Below are positions 18,236 to 26,510 of a stretch of DNA of 64,000 nt, in pieces. Under the pieces are notes generated by a model. The model made no database searches. It had not been told where the DNA came from and saw only the letters and a list, made by a program, of their open reading frames with translations. Within the stretch, counting starts at the first letter, position 1; each line of letters starts with the position of its first letter. Both the position numbers and the translations under genes were made by a program. This DNA comes from Flavobacterium coralii (GTDB lineage: Bacteria; Bacteroidota; Bacteroidia; Flavobacteriales; Flavobacteriaceae). The stretch is from assembly GCF_019891545.1 (NCBI RefSeq), contig NZ_JAHDIU010000006.1, forward strand, positions 62,001 to 126,000. Direction: 5' to 3'.

Positions 18236-18505
18236 TTACTCAATAATCTGCCACAGCGGTTGTGAGCAGTTTGTGGTCGATAACTTCCTGAAGTAGGTAA
18301 CCGATCCCAGTTGACAGGCACCGGTATTGGTGTCGTCCTGGCACATAATACCCGGCTCACAAACGTTGTTCACTTTGTAATGCCCCAGCACTTGTGCAAA
18401 ATCTTCTGCGTTGTCCGCAGGAGCTTGGTTGAAGGCAAATGCACCTCCAATGGCCAGCATAAAAGCAAAAACTGGCAAAATCGCTTTAAAAATTTTCGTT
18501 TTCAT
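18236..18505 (-). CDS. DUF6520-type small secreted protein with four cysteines
   Basis: The 89-residue protein has a signal-like hydrophobic N-terminus (KAILPVFAFMLAIGGAFAF) typical of the Bacteroidota DUF6520 family, followed by a short mature region with four Cys (49, 55, 64, 80: CEPGIMC, GACQ, NCSQ). Members are of unknown function and are usually next to MauE/DoxX-type genes, as here (18581..20077, same strand, 75 bases upstream). The even number of cysteines and the predicted periplasmic location suggest disulfide-bonded small proteins, perhaps matured by the MauE-like partner. The peptide nature and any export are inference. Confidence 0.75.
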   Translation of the reverse strand: MKTKIFKAILPVFAFMLAIGGAFAFNQAPADNAEDFAQVLGHYKVNNVCEPGIMCQDDTNTGACQLGSVTYFRKLSTTNCSQPLWQIIE

Positions 18506-18580
18506 TTTCTTAAAAATTAAAATTGACGATCTACTCTGTTACAGGTTTTCGATCTTCCCCTGATACTGCGCGGTATGTCT

Positions 18581-20077
18581 TTATTTGTTTTTTTCAAAAG
18601 GTACCGGATCAAGATTGTAGGCGGTAAGTGAACGTCCGGCCAGTGTATATACCTTTCCGTCTGAAACTGCAAAATCCGAAACTTTTCTGCCATCCTTGTC
18701 ATATAGATAAAAACTGAACATATAAGTTTGGTTGAGGATATTATATACATCGACCACAGAAGCCACGTCCCACATACTTCTTTCTTCAAACTGACCGATC
18801 AGTTTTGAGTTGACATACAGGTAATCTTCATTTGTCGCAGCCATTTTGTTGACAACTCTCATCGGTGATGCAATTTTCTTAGTGCCCTCTTTACCTATGT
18901 ATGCCACATCAATATTGGCCCGGGAGGTAGTATCAATAGTCTTCCCGATGGTTTTTGATTGCAACGACGGATCGCTTATGATGTATTCGTTGCGGTATAA
19001 ATAGACATAAACTATTTTTTTATTTCGTTCGTTGAACAACAGCTTCCCATCAGTATCAAAAAAACCATCAATTTGTTTGTCTAATAGTTTTTTGTTAAAA
19101 TCAACCGTACCGCCGCCGGTAGGCCTCATTACACCGATTATACTCTCGTTTGCTGCGCCGGTGACTGCGCGAATTGCTACCGCGTTGGAATCAATAGGCG
19201 TAAAAACATTAAAGTAGGCTAAATTGTCAACCCAAAGGTCAGCTTTCCAATCGTCTATCCTCCCCATCAACACGAAAGCCTCCACGCCGTCGCTCACAAA
19301 AAAGTAAGGCGGCTTGACACTTATGCGAAGGTTTCTGAATTTTCGGTTGGGTTCGCTCGTTGAAATCCTATGTGTAATTATTTTATTGAGGTCATCAACA
19401 ACCTCCACAATCTTTAATGGGTCGTCCAAGTCACCAAGATAAACAGAGCCTTTTCCTGTCCCCGCAATGTAGGCATTGAAGGATATTTTCCGGTCTCGAA
19501 TAAATTCCGCTGGATGTACCGGATATCGTCGGGTAAAATTATTCCTATGATGCATCATGTCTTCTGAAATGATAAACAATGCCACAACTGTTGAGGTACC
19601 GAGAGCCATCAATCCTGTCATTTGGAAGACAGGCCGTAAAAGGCTGTGGGAGCTACGCGATTGACTTTCCCATATTATAGCGGGCAGAGCAATGACACAG
19701 AAGCCGAAATTAAAAATAAGATGTTCCTTCCAGCCGAGCTTTTCAAGTATCCCGCCACACGAGCATGGTACAAATGGACTAAAGTTTAAAATGATGATAA
19801 TATAAACGGTAAACATCACCATCAAGAAAAATCCGGCGTAAAGTGCCAGTAATCTTGTTTTGGGTATGCAGAGCATAACCGCAATAACAATTTCAAGAAG
19901 TGGGACTACCCATGCAATCCAACTGGCAAATGAACTTAGTAAAGGCGATTGGGCAAGTTGGATTCGAAATACTTCAAAATCCAACAGTTTACTAACTGCT
20001 GCATATGTAAAAAGTAGAATGTATAGCAGGCTGACAACATCAACAACAGCTTTCCTAAAAGATAATGATACTTTCAT
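18581..20077 (-). CDS. MauE/DoxX-type membrane protein with periplasmic C-terminal domain
   Basis: The protein has 498 residues from ATG 20077, preferred because TAAAA precedes it. The longer start at 20110 adds 11 residues. The N-terminal about 150 residues hold four transmembrane helices and the CxCGG motif (VPCSCGGILEKLGW, Cys105 and Cys107) characteristic of MauE-like proteins. These are thought to act in disulfide or thiol handling during maturation of secreted proteins. The remaining about 300 residues are a soluble, strand-rich domain with no recognised catalytic residues, resembling a propeller-like extracytoplasmic domain. It is followed by the four-Cys DUF6520 gene on the same strand and faces the SusCD-S9 operon. 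I infer a redox/maturation role for the small cysteine protein. Confidence 0.8.
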   Translation of the reverse strand: MKVSLSFRKAVVDVVSLLYILLFTYAAVSKLLDFEVFRIQLAQSPLLSSFASWIAWVVPLLEIVIAVMLCIPKTRLLALYAGFFLMVMFTVYIIIILNFSPFVPCSCGGILEKLGWKEHLIFNFGFCVIALPAIIWESQSRSSHSLLRPVFQMTGLMALGTSTVVALFIISEDMMHHRNNFTRRYPVHPAEFIRDRKISFNAYIAGTGKGSVYLGDLDDPLKIVEVVDDLNKIITHRISTSEPNRKFRNLRISVKPPYFFVSDGVEAFVLMGRIDDWKADLWVDNLAYFNVFTPIDSNAVAIRAVTGAANESIIGVMRPTGGGTVDFNKKLLDKQIDGFFDTDGKLLFNERNKKIVYVYLYRNEYIISDPSLQSKTIGKTIDTTSRANIDVAYIGKEGTKKIASPMRVVNKMAATNEDYLYVNSKLIGQFEERSMWDVASVVDVYNILNQTYMFSFYLYDKDGRKVSDFAVSDGKVYTLAGRSLTAYNLDPVPFEKNK

Positions 20078-20280
20078 GCTCTTACTTTTAACCCACACAT
20101 CAATGCGCACAAACCACTAAATGTATAGCACTTCTACGGCTTCGCTACTATAACTATCACTGTGCAAGTATTTTATAATGCCAAATTAGCGCAATCGTTT
20201 TAGAGAATTGATGGAGAAATTGAGCCAAAATTTGATAAAATCGAGCCATTTGTGTTTTTGATTTAAAATATTTAAGTTTT

Positions 20281-20308
20281 AAATAAAAAGGCTGGCTTTA
20301 TGCCAACC
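20281..20308 (-). terminator. Terminator of the LexA-like repressor gene
   Basis: On the minus strand the RNA has a 7-bp stem (GGUUGGC with GCCAGCC, one wobble) and a U-rich tail. It lies 20 bases past the stop at 20329. Confidence 0.7.
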
Positions 20309-20328
20309 TGTTTTTTAAGTATGTAGTG

Positions 20329-21090
20329 CTACCCTTTGAGGGTTAGTTGCCGTATTTCCTTTTTGAGCTCATGGAACATTTCTTCAATTCCTTTGTGGGT
20401 CTGCGATAGCCGTTTGTCATTTTTGCCGAGGTGGTACTGGTATTCCCAGATTTCGAGAATGTCAGAGATTTTAACCTTGTAAGGCGGGTATAGCTCATTG
20501 TCGGATTCCAGGGTGAGCTCATTTTTGCCATTACGGTTAAGTCTCTTATATACGATACCGTCATCACGGGTTATGACAATATACGTCTTGCCATCCACGA
20601 CTTCCCCAAGATGCTCGATGTAACGGGTTACTATGTAGGAACCGTCCTCATGGGGCGGCATCGAGTCGCCTTCAACCGGAAACACCCTATGTTTGCCACT
20701 CCCTAAAAACGGGAAATGGAATTGCGGAAGGTTCCCGACAAATTCCGGATCAGAATATCCGGTAAGGTAACCGGCCTTTGCCTTGTGCGTTACGATCTCG
20801 ACAAGGTTATCGCCGTTGCGGTCCACCATGATCGGAAGCAGCAGTCTGTTATTGTCTAGCTTGACCAAGGTGTCGGTCTTAAGTTTCCGGATATCGACGC
20901 TCAGCAAAATATCGACAGTCACGCCATAATAGCTGGAAATCTTTTTGAGCAGCTCATAAGGCGGTTCAGAGGTTCCGTCATCATATTTCCTGTAGCGCTC
21001 ACGCTGTATAGCAAGGTCCTTAGCCACTTTCTCTTGGGAGTAGCCATTTTTTACCCTTAAGTACCTGATGTTGTCAGAAAACAAAGACAT
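20329..21090 (-). CDS. LexA-like self-cleaving repressor (Xre HTH plus S24 peptidase)
   Basis: The protein has 253 residues from ATG 21090. A longer frame to 21201 is rejected because it overlaps the operators and the divergent gene. An Xre HTH lies at residues about 5-60. The S24 latent protease domain has a candidate Ala106-Gly107 cleavage site (KAKAGY), the nucleophile Ser143 in EGDSMPP and the general-base Lys182 in IVYKRL. Such proteins repress SOS-type genes and cleave themselves with RecA filaments after DNA damage. It is divergent from the DinB-type and DnaE2-type polymerases with two repeated GGTA-N7-TAC(C/T) palindromes between, so it most likely represses them and itself. It resembles the repressor of error-prone cassettes in Bacteroidota elements. 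Confidence 0.85.
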   Translation of the reverse strand: MSLFSDNIRYLRVKNGYSQEKVAKDLAIQRERYRKYDDGTSEPPYELLKKISSYYGVTVDILLSVDIRKLKTDTLVKLDNNRLLLPIMVDRNGDNLVEIVTHKAKAGYLTGYSDPEFVGNLPQFHFPFLGSGKHRVFPVEGDSMPPHEDGSYIVTRYIEHLGEVVDGKTYIVITRDDGIVYKRLNRNGKNELTLESDNELYPPYKVKISDILEIWEYQYHLGKNDKRLSQTHKGIEEMFHELKKEIRQLTLKG

Positions 21091-21099
21091 ATGCGAAAT

Positions 21100-21148
21100 G
21101 GTATAATTTGTACCAGCAAATTTATACAAAATTGGTATTATCTGTACT
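21100..21148. promoter_or_regulatory. Two repressor-binding palindromes in the divergent promoter region
   Basis: GGTATAATTTGTACC (21100-21114) and GGTATTATCTGTACT (21134-21148) share a GGTAT-WATYTGTAC core, are near-palindromic and are spaced 34 bp (about three helical turns). They lie in the 88-base gap between the LexA-like and polymerase genes. A third, weaker TTTTGTTTGGTACAAAA copy (21152-21167) overlaps the start region of the polymerase gene. These are the likely operators of the LexA-like protein. Confidence 0.65.
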
Positions 21149-21178
21149 AATTTTGTTTGGTACAAAAATGAATGGATT

Positions 21179-22336
21179 ATGCAGCGCTCGATTGTACACA
21201 TTGATTTAGATACTTTTTTTGTTTCCTGCGTCAGGCTTCAGAACAGTAGCCTCGAAGGCATCCCCCTTATAGTGGGCGGCGGGGAGCGCGGCGTAGTAGT
21301 CTCTTGTTCCTATGAGGCGCGCCGGTTTGGGGTGCATTCGGCAATGCCTATAAAAATGGCATTGAGGTTGTGCCCAGAGGCACGCATTGTCAAAGGTGAC
21401 ATGGAATTGTTCTCCCAATACTCCAATACGGTTTCGCAAATAATAGAGGAGAACGCTCCTGTCATGGAAAAGGCATCCATCGACGAGTTCTATCTCGACA
21501 TTACGGGAATGGATAAATTTTATGGCTCCTATAAATGGACCCATGAACTCGTAACAAAAGTGACACGTGAGACAGGGCTTCCCCTGAGTTTCGCTTTGTC
21601 AGTAAACAAAACCGTTTCAAAGATTGCTACCGGGGAAGGCAAGCCTAAAGGCAACCTCGAAATACCTCAGCCTATAGTACAGCAGTTCCTGAACCCGCTA
21701 TCAATACGAAAGATACCTATGGTCGGTGATGCAACTTTTAGCCTGTTATCACGCATTGGCATCAGGAATATCCAAACCCTTGCGGAAATGCCCACCAAAG
21801 TGCTTCAGGAAATGATCGGCCAAAACGGGCTTGAGCTTTGGAAAAAGGCCAATGGTATCGACAATAATCCTGTAGAGCCTTATCGTGAACGCAAGTCCCT
21901 GTCTACTGAAGACACTTTCCATCAGGATACCACCGATATTGTATTCCTGCGTTCAGTCCTCTGCGGCATGGTGGAAAAGCTGGCCTATCAGCTGCGCAGC
22001 GAAGGATGGCTAACCTCGAATATTACCGTTAAGATCCGGTACTCAAATTTTGATACCGAAACACGCTCGGTTACTCTCGCTTATACTGCTGCCGACCATA
22101 CATTGACACGCACCGTATTGGAAGCCTTTGAGAAACTCTACCAGCGCCGCATGAGCCTCCGCCTGATTGGCGTGCGCTTTGGCAAGCTTGTCCGCGGTTC
22201 CTATCAAATTAACCTTTTCGAGGATACTCAGGAAATGATGTCGCTCTATCAGGCAATGGACAGGATAAAGAACCGTTTCGGGGCCAATGCCGTTATGCGC
22301 TGCAATGGCGGTTTTATAAAACCAAAAGCGGTATAA
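21179..22336 (+). CDS. Y-family DNA polymerase (DinB/ImuB-type)
   Basis: The protein has 385 residues with Y-family catalytic blocks: HIDLDTFF (7-14, first Asp), SIDE (100-103, Asp102-Glu103), FALSVNKTVSKIATGEGKPKG, and a C-terminal little-finger domain. Both catalytic acidic sites are intact, so it should be active. It performs translesion synthesis, bypassing damage at the cost of mutations. Its start codon is 30 bases after the second operator, and the DnaE2-type gene follows by one base, so the two polymerases are co-translated. The divergent LexA-like repressor implies damage-inducible expression. The gene is cargo, distinct from any chromosomal dinB. Confidence 0.9.
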   Translation: MQRSIVHIDLDTFFVSCVRLQNSSLEGIPLIVGGGERGVVVSCSYEARRFGVHSAMPIKMALRLCPEARIVKGDMELFSQYSNTVSQIIEENAPVMEKASIDEFYLDITGMDKFYGSYKWTHELVTKVTRETGLPLSFALSVNKTVSKIATGEGKPKGNLEIPQPIVQQFLNPLSIRKIPMVGDATFSLLSRIGIRNIQTLAEMPTKVLQEMIGQNGLELWKKANGIDNNPVEPYRERKSLSTEDTFHQDTTDIVFLRSVLCGMVEKLAYQLRSEGWLTSNITVKIRYSNFDTETRSVTLAYTAADHTLTRTVLEAFEKLYQRRMSLRLIGVRFGKLVRGSYQINLFEDTQEMMSLYQAMDRIKNRFGANAVMRCNGGFIKPKAV

Positions 22337-22337
22337 C

Positions 22338-25300
22338 ATGTACCTGAATTGTCACTCCTTTCATAGCCTCCGGTATGGCACCATACCGGTTGAAGAACTT
22401 GTCGCTTTGGGAACAGCGTCGGGTGCTAACGCTATTGCTCTAACAGATATCAATACCATAACAGGGACTTATGAGTTTTACAGGCTTTGCCTGGAGGCAG
22501 GCATAAAGCCTATTGTAGGGATGGAATTTCGGGAAGACCATAAGCTCCTGTATATTGCCCTTGCAAAAAATCGTCAGGGTTTTGGGGAAATCAACCGCCA
22601 CCTGACTAAATATAATCTTGACAGTATTCCCATTCCGCCCATGGCGCCGGACTTTGAAAATGCTGCAGTTATTTATCCTTTAAAGTCCGCCCCTGAAGTA
22701 CTAAGGCCATATGAATACATCGGCATTAAACCGGAAGAACTTTCCCTGCTTATCCGTCCGGAATGGAAATCGAGGCTGGACAAAATGGTTATGTTGCAGC
22801 CTGTGACTTTCCGTAACAAGACAGAATATAACCTGCACCGCATATTACGTGCAATCGACCTTAATACCCTCGGGAGCAAATTGACCCCTGATGATTATTG
22901 CGCGCCTGATGAGTCCATGGCCCCAATGGAAACATTGATCGGGAAGTACAGCCAATACTCCATGATAGTGGAAAATACTTATGCACTCATTAATGCTTGC
23001 CACTTCGAGTACGAATTCAAAGTGCCCCGGAATAAGAAACACTATACTGCCGGGCGGGATACTGACCTCGCTCTGCTTACCAACCTCGCACATCAGGGCC
23101 TGGCTAAAAGATATGGTGCTGAGAATAGTGCCGCAAAAGAACGTGTTGAAAAAGAGTTGAAGGTTATCCATCAGTTGGAGTTCAGCGGTTATTTCCTGAT
23201 TACATGGGACATTATCCGCTATAGCAACTCGATGGGCTTTCTGCATATAGGACGTGGCAGCGGGGCCAACAGCATTATTGCCTACTGCCTTGGTATTACT
23301 GATATCTGCCCGTTGGAACTGGATTTATATTTTGAACGTTTCCTCAACCTCAACCGTAAAAGCCCGCCTGATTTTGATATCGACTGGTCCTGGAAAGAAC
23401 GCGATGTAATACTGGACTATATCTTCAAACGTTATGGTTCCGATCATGTAGCCTTCTGCGGCACCAATGTGGAGTTCAAGTACAAATCCATATTCCGGGA
23501 GGTAGGTAAAGTATTCGGCCTTCCAAAGGAAGAACTGGATGCGCTATCAGGAACGCCTATGGACCAGCACGACAAAAATGAGGTAGTAAAAATGGTGCAC
23601 CGATACGGCATGATGATGGAGAAATATCCCAACCAGCGCTCAATGCATTCCTGTGGCATCCTTATTTCGGAAGATCCCATCACCGATTTTACCGCATTGG
23701 AAATGCCCCCGAAGGGTTTTCCAATCGTACAGTTCGATATGCATGTGGCCGAAGAGATCGGATTCGACAAATTTGATATCCTTTCCCAACGGGGGATTGG
23801 GCATATTGACGAATCGGTTAAGCTCATCAAAAAGAATAGAGGGATCGATGTAAACATACGTGATACTTCGCTATCCAAAAACGAAGCTGCTTGTAATAAA
23901 TTTCTAGGGCAAGGGAAAACTATTGGCTGCTTCTACATCGAGAGCCCGGCAATGCGGGGATTGTTACGACGGCTGAAGTGCAATAATTATAAAACCCTTG
24001 TGGCGGCATCGTCTATCATACGCCCTGGCGTAGCGCAAAGCGGTATGATGAAGGAATATATCTTCCGGCACAATCATCCGGACAGGTTCGAGTATTTCCA
24101 TCCTTTCTTTGAAGAACAGCTTGGAGAAACCTACGGTATTATGGTGTATCAGGAGGATGTGATTAAGATTGCACTGCACTATGGAGGGCTTGCTGCGGCC
24201 GATGGGGATATCCTACGCAGGGCCATGAGTGGGAAAGGACGTTCCAAAGCGGCGCTTCAAAAGGTAAAGGATAATTTTTTCGCTTCATGTGCTGCCAAAG
24301 GGCATCCCGAACAGCTAAGTACAGAGATTTACCGCCAGATCGAATCCTTTGCGGGCTATTCTTTTTGTAAGGCGCACTCGGCATCGTATGCCGTGGAAAG
24401 CTACCAAAGCCTTTATCTAAAGGTGCATTACCCTATCGAATTCATGGTAGCGGTCATCAATAACCAGGGCGGCTTCTACCGTACCGAGGTGTACGTCCAT
24501 GAAGCGCGCATGTCAGGCGCCGAGATACATAATCCATGCATCAACAAAAGCGAGTTTGAAACAACCCTATATGGAAAGGAAATCTATCTTGGTTTTATGC
24601 ATTTGCAGGGATTGCAGGGCGAAATAGCCTTAAAGATCGTGGAAGAGCGGAAAGCCAATGGGAATTATAGCTCCCTTGAAGATTTTATCAATCGGGTGCC
24701 TATCGGCATCGAGGGGTTGCAACTCCTGATCTACATCGGTGCCCTGCGGTCTACCGGTAAGGCAAAAAATGAGCTGCTGGTGACGGCCAGGCGCATTATG
24801 ATGAATTTCAAGCCGGAAAACCGCCTGCCTCAGTTACTTCCGGAACCCGTAAGGGAATACCGCCTGCCCGAATTGAAGCGTTCATCTTTCGAAGATGCCT
24901 TTGATGAAATTGAGTTGTTAGGCTTTCCTGTATCCGTCACGCCATTTAACCTTTTGAAAACTTCTTATCGTGGGGATGTGATGGCACGCGATTTGGTCCA
25001 TCATCACAAAAAACAGGTGAAAATGCTTGCTTATCTGGTATCGCGCAAGCATGTGCCCACCAAAATGGGCGCTATGTATTTTGGCACCTGGATAGATGCC
25101 AACGGGGAATTTTTCGACACGGCGCATTTCACGGGTAGCCTCAAAGGATATCCTTTCAAAGGAGGTGGCTGCTATCTCCTTTTAGGCACGGTCGAAGTAG
25201 ATTACCATTTTCCAACCATCACAATCTCAAAGATGGAAAAAATGCCTTTCATCCCTGACCCTCGCTACAGGGAAAGCGATGCTGAAAGCTCGCGTACGCA

Positions 25301-25406
25301 GCAAAAGCTGCGTGAGGATGTATCGATGACCCAGCGTGCTCCCTATCCGCAGGAGCAGGAAATCGGGCTGCCAAGACATAAAATGGTGTCGGCTGAAAAC
25401 CTTTAG
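22338..25406 (+). CDS. DnaE2-type error-prone DNA polymerase III alpha subunit
   Basis: The protein has 1022 residues. The N-terminal PHP domain (residues 1-200; FHSLRYGTIPVEELVALG) has degenerate metal residues. The C-family polymerase palm carries PDFDIDW (344-350, Asp345, Asp347 and Asp349 for catalysis), GRGSGANSIIAYCLGI and a further SMHSCGILIS block. The helix-hairpin-helix and a C-terminal OB-like part (780-1000) follow. The length and co-transcription with a Y-family polymerase and LexA-like repressor match the DnaE2/ImuC mutagenesis cassettes. An ImuA is absent, so the Y-family polymerase may act directly. It ends 35 bases before a strong terminator. It probably copies damaged DNA during SOS responses. 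Confidence 0.9.
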   Translation: MYLNCHSFHSLRYGTIPVEELVALGTASGANAIALTDINTITGTYEFYRLCLEAGIKPIVGMEFREDHKLLYIALAKNRQGFGEINRHLTKYNLDSIPIPPMAPDFENAAVIYPLKSAPEVLRPYEYIGIKPEELSLLIRPEWKSRLDKMVMLQPVTFRNKTEYNLHRILRAIDLNTLGSKLTPDDYCAPDESMAPMETLIGKYSQYSMIVENTYALINACHFEYEFKVPRNKKHYTAGRDTDLALLTNLAHQGLAKRYGAENSAAKERVEKELKVIHQLEFSGYFLITWDIIRYSNSMGFLHIGRGSGANSIIAYCLGITDICPLELDLYFERFLNLNRKSPPDFDIDWSWKERDVILDYIFKRYGSDHVAFCGTNVEFKYKSIFREVGKVFGLPKEELDALSGTPMDQHDKNEVVKMVHRYGMMMEKYPNQRSMHSCGILISEDPITDFTALEMPPKGFPIVQFDMHVAEEIGFDKFDILSQRGIGHIDESVKLIKKNRGIDVNIRDTSLSKNEAACNKFLGQGKTIGCFYIESPAMRGLLRRLKCNNYKTLVAASSIIRPGVAQSGMMKEYIFRHNHPDRFEYFHPFFEEQLGETYGIMVYQEDVIKIALHYGGLAAADGDILRRAMSGKGRSKAALQKVKDNFFASCAAKGHPEQLSTEIYRQIESFAGYSFCKAHSASYAVESYQSLYLKVHYPIEFMVAVINNQGGFYRTEVYVHEARMSGAEIHNPCINKSEFETTLYGKEIYLGFMHLQGLQGEIALKIVEERKANGNYSSLEDFINRVPIGIEGLQLLIYIGALRSTGKAKNELLVTARRIMMNFKPENRLPQLLPEPVREYRLPELKRSSFEDAFDEIELLGFPVSVTPFNLLKTSYRGDVMARDLVHHHKKQVKMLAYLVSRKHVPTKMGAMYFGTWIDANGEFFDTAHFTGSLKGYPFKGGGCYLLLGTVEVDYHFPTITISKMEKMPFIPDPRYRESDAESSRTQQKLREDVSMTQRAPYPQEQEIGLPRHKMVSAENL

Positions 25407-25440
25407 TGCAAATGCTTTTGGCTTTACCATATACAACAAA

Positions 25441-25460
25441 GCCCCTGCAATCGCAGGGGC
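25441..25460. terminator. Bidirectional terminator between dnaE2-type and DUF305 genes
   Basis: A perfect 8-bp GC-rich stem (GCCCCTGC with GCAGGGGC) with a 4-base loop lies between two convergent genes. A-rich sequence precedes it and T-rich sequence follows. Confidence 0.8.
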
Positions 25461-25480
25461 TTCTCTCAGCAAAAGGATTA

Positions 25481-26098
25481 TTACCTTTTGTTTTCTGCAA
25501 GCCAGTTGCTAAAAGTTATGATTTCTTCGGACTGCATCTCGATAATTGCATTGGCCATAGCGGACAGCTCACCGTTGCTGCCATGATGCAGGTAAGATGA
25601 AGCGCTGTCGATTGCCGCTTGGTGGTGGATGATCATCAGGCTGGCAAAATCATTGTCAATATCTCCTGTTATCATTTGCTGGTCGGCCATAGCATCCATT
25701 TTATCCATCCCCATCATTTGCTCTTCCATGAAATCCATATCCATACCGTCAACAGGCAAAGCTGCAAGAATTCCCTGAAGTTCCTGTATTTCCTGCTGCT
25801 GTGCCGTGATGATCGCTTGGGCCATTGCCTTCATTTCCGCATTTTTCCCTTTTTCAATCTCAAGGTTAGCCATCGCGATGGCGCCCTGGTGATGCATAAT
25901 CATCATGGCTGCAAAGTCCACGTCCGGGTCATGCGTCATCTCCATGGACGACATCTCATCCATCATAGAATGCATGACCATCATCATCTCATTGTCATCA
26001 TGATTTTGCAACTGTACCCCACTGGCCGAATCATCATCCGAGCACGATACCATCAATGAAAAGGCTGCTGCCGTAAATAATAAAATTGGTTTCTTCAT
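25481..26098 (-). CDS. DUF305 lipoprotein, Met/His-rich
   Basis: The protein has 205 residues. The lipobox is MVSC (Cys19). The mature part has two similar halves, each containing the DUF305 signature (DFAAMMIMHHQGAIAMANLE and DFASLMIIHHQAAIDSASSY). It also has an unusually Met- and Asp-rich linker (MDMDFMEEQMMGMDKMDAM) like copper-binding Met clusters. DUF305 domains are ferritin-like four-helix bundles, and many are in copper-resistance loci. It is the last gene of the minus-strand copper operon. A periplasmic copper-binding role is inferred from composition and context. Confidence 0.85.
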   Translation of the reverse strand: MKKPILLFTAAAFSLMVSCSDDDSASGVQLQNHDDNEMMMVMHSMMDEMSSMEMTHDPDVDFAAMMIMHHQGAIAMANLEIEKGKNAEMKAMAQAIITAQQQEIQELQGILAALPVDGMDMDFMEEQMMGMDKMDAMADQQMITGDIDNDFASLMIIHHQAAIDSASSYLHHGSNGELSAMANAIIEMQSEEIITFSNWLAENKR

Positions 26099-26142
26099 AA
26101 TCTGTTGTTTTTTTGTTGTTAATAATTTAAAATTTAATTGTT

Positions 26143-26481
26143 TTAGCTAATCATCGTGTTGCATGCCTCGGCACATTCCCTGCACGCATCGGCGCATTCC
26201 CTGCAGTGATCCATCCCCATTGCTGCATGCCTGTCGCATTCCTCGGCGCAGGCATTGCATATTTGGGCACAAAGTCGGCAAAGGTCAACACTGTAGCTGC
26301 TGCCCAGGCTCATAAGCTCAGCCGCTGCCCTGCATATTGCTGCGCACTCAAGGTCAAGCCTGATGCATTTGGCAAGATGTTTTACCTCTTCTTCACCCAG
26401 ACACTCGCTCGCGCAATGGTTGCACGCAATGGCACAGGCCAGACAGGCTCTTATGCATTCTTCAAATTTTTTGTGTGACAT
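26143..26481 (-). CDS. Csp-like four-helix-bundle copper storage protein
   Basis: The protein has 112 residues from ATG 26481 (an upstream ATG at 26505 adds eight hydrophobic residues). It is Cys-rich with regularly spaced Cys (CIRACLACAIACNHCASEC, CRLCAQICNACAEECD, CRECADACRECAEAC). This is the four-helix-bundle core of the Csp/DUF326 family, which stores many Cu(I) ions through thiols inside the bundle. Lack of a signal peptide in the chosen start suggests the cytosolic Csp3-like type. If the longer start is used, the N-terminus is still not a clear signal. It sits between the multicopper oxidase and DUF305 genes and probably buffers copper. Confidence 0.85.
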   Translation of the reverse strand: MSHKKFEECIRACLACAIACNHCASECLGEEEVKHLAKCIRLDLECAAICRAAAELMSLGSSYSVDLCRLCAQICNACAEECDRHAAMGMDHCRECADACRECAEACNTMIS

Positions 26482-26510
26482 AGTTATATAATTTAGATTG
26501 AACATACTTG

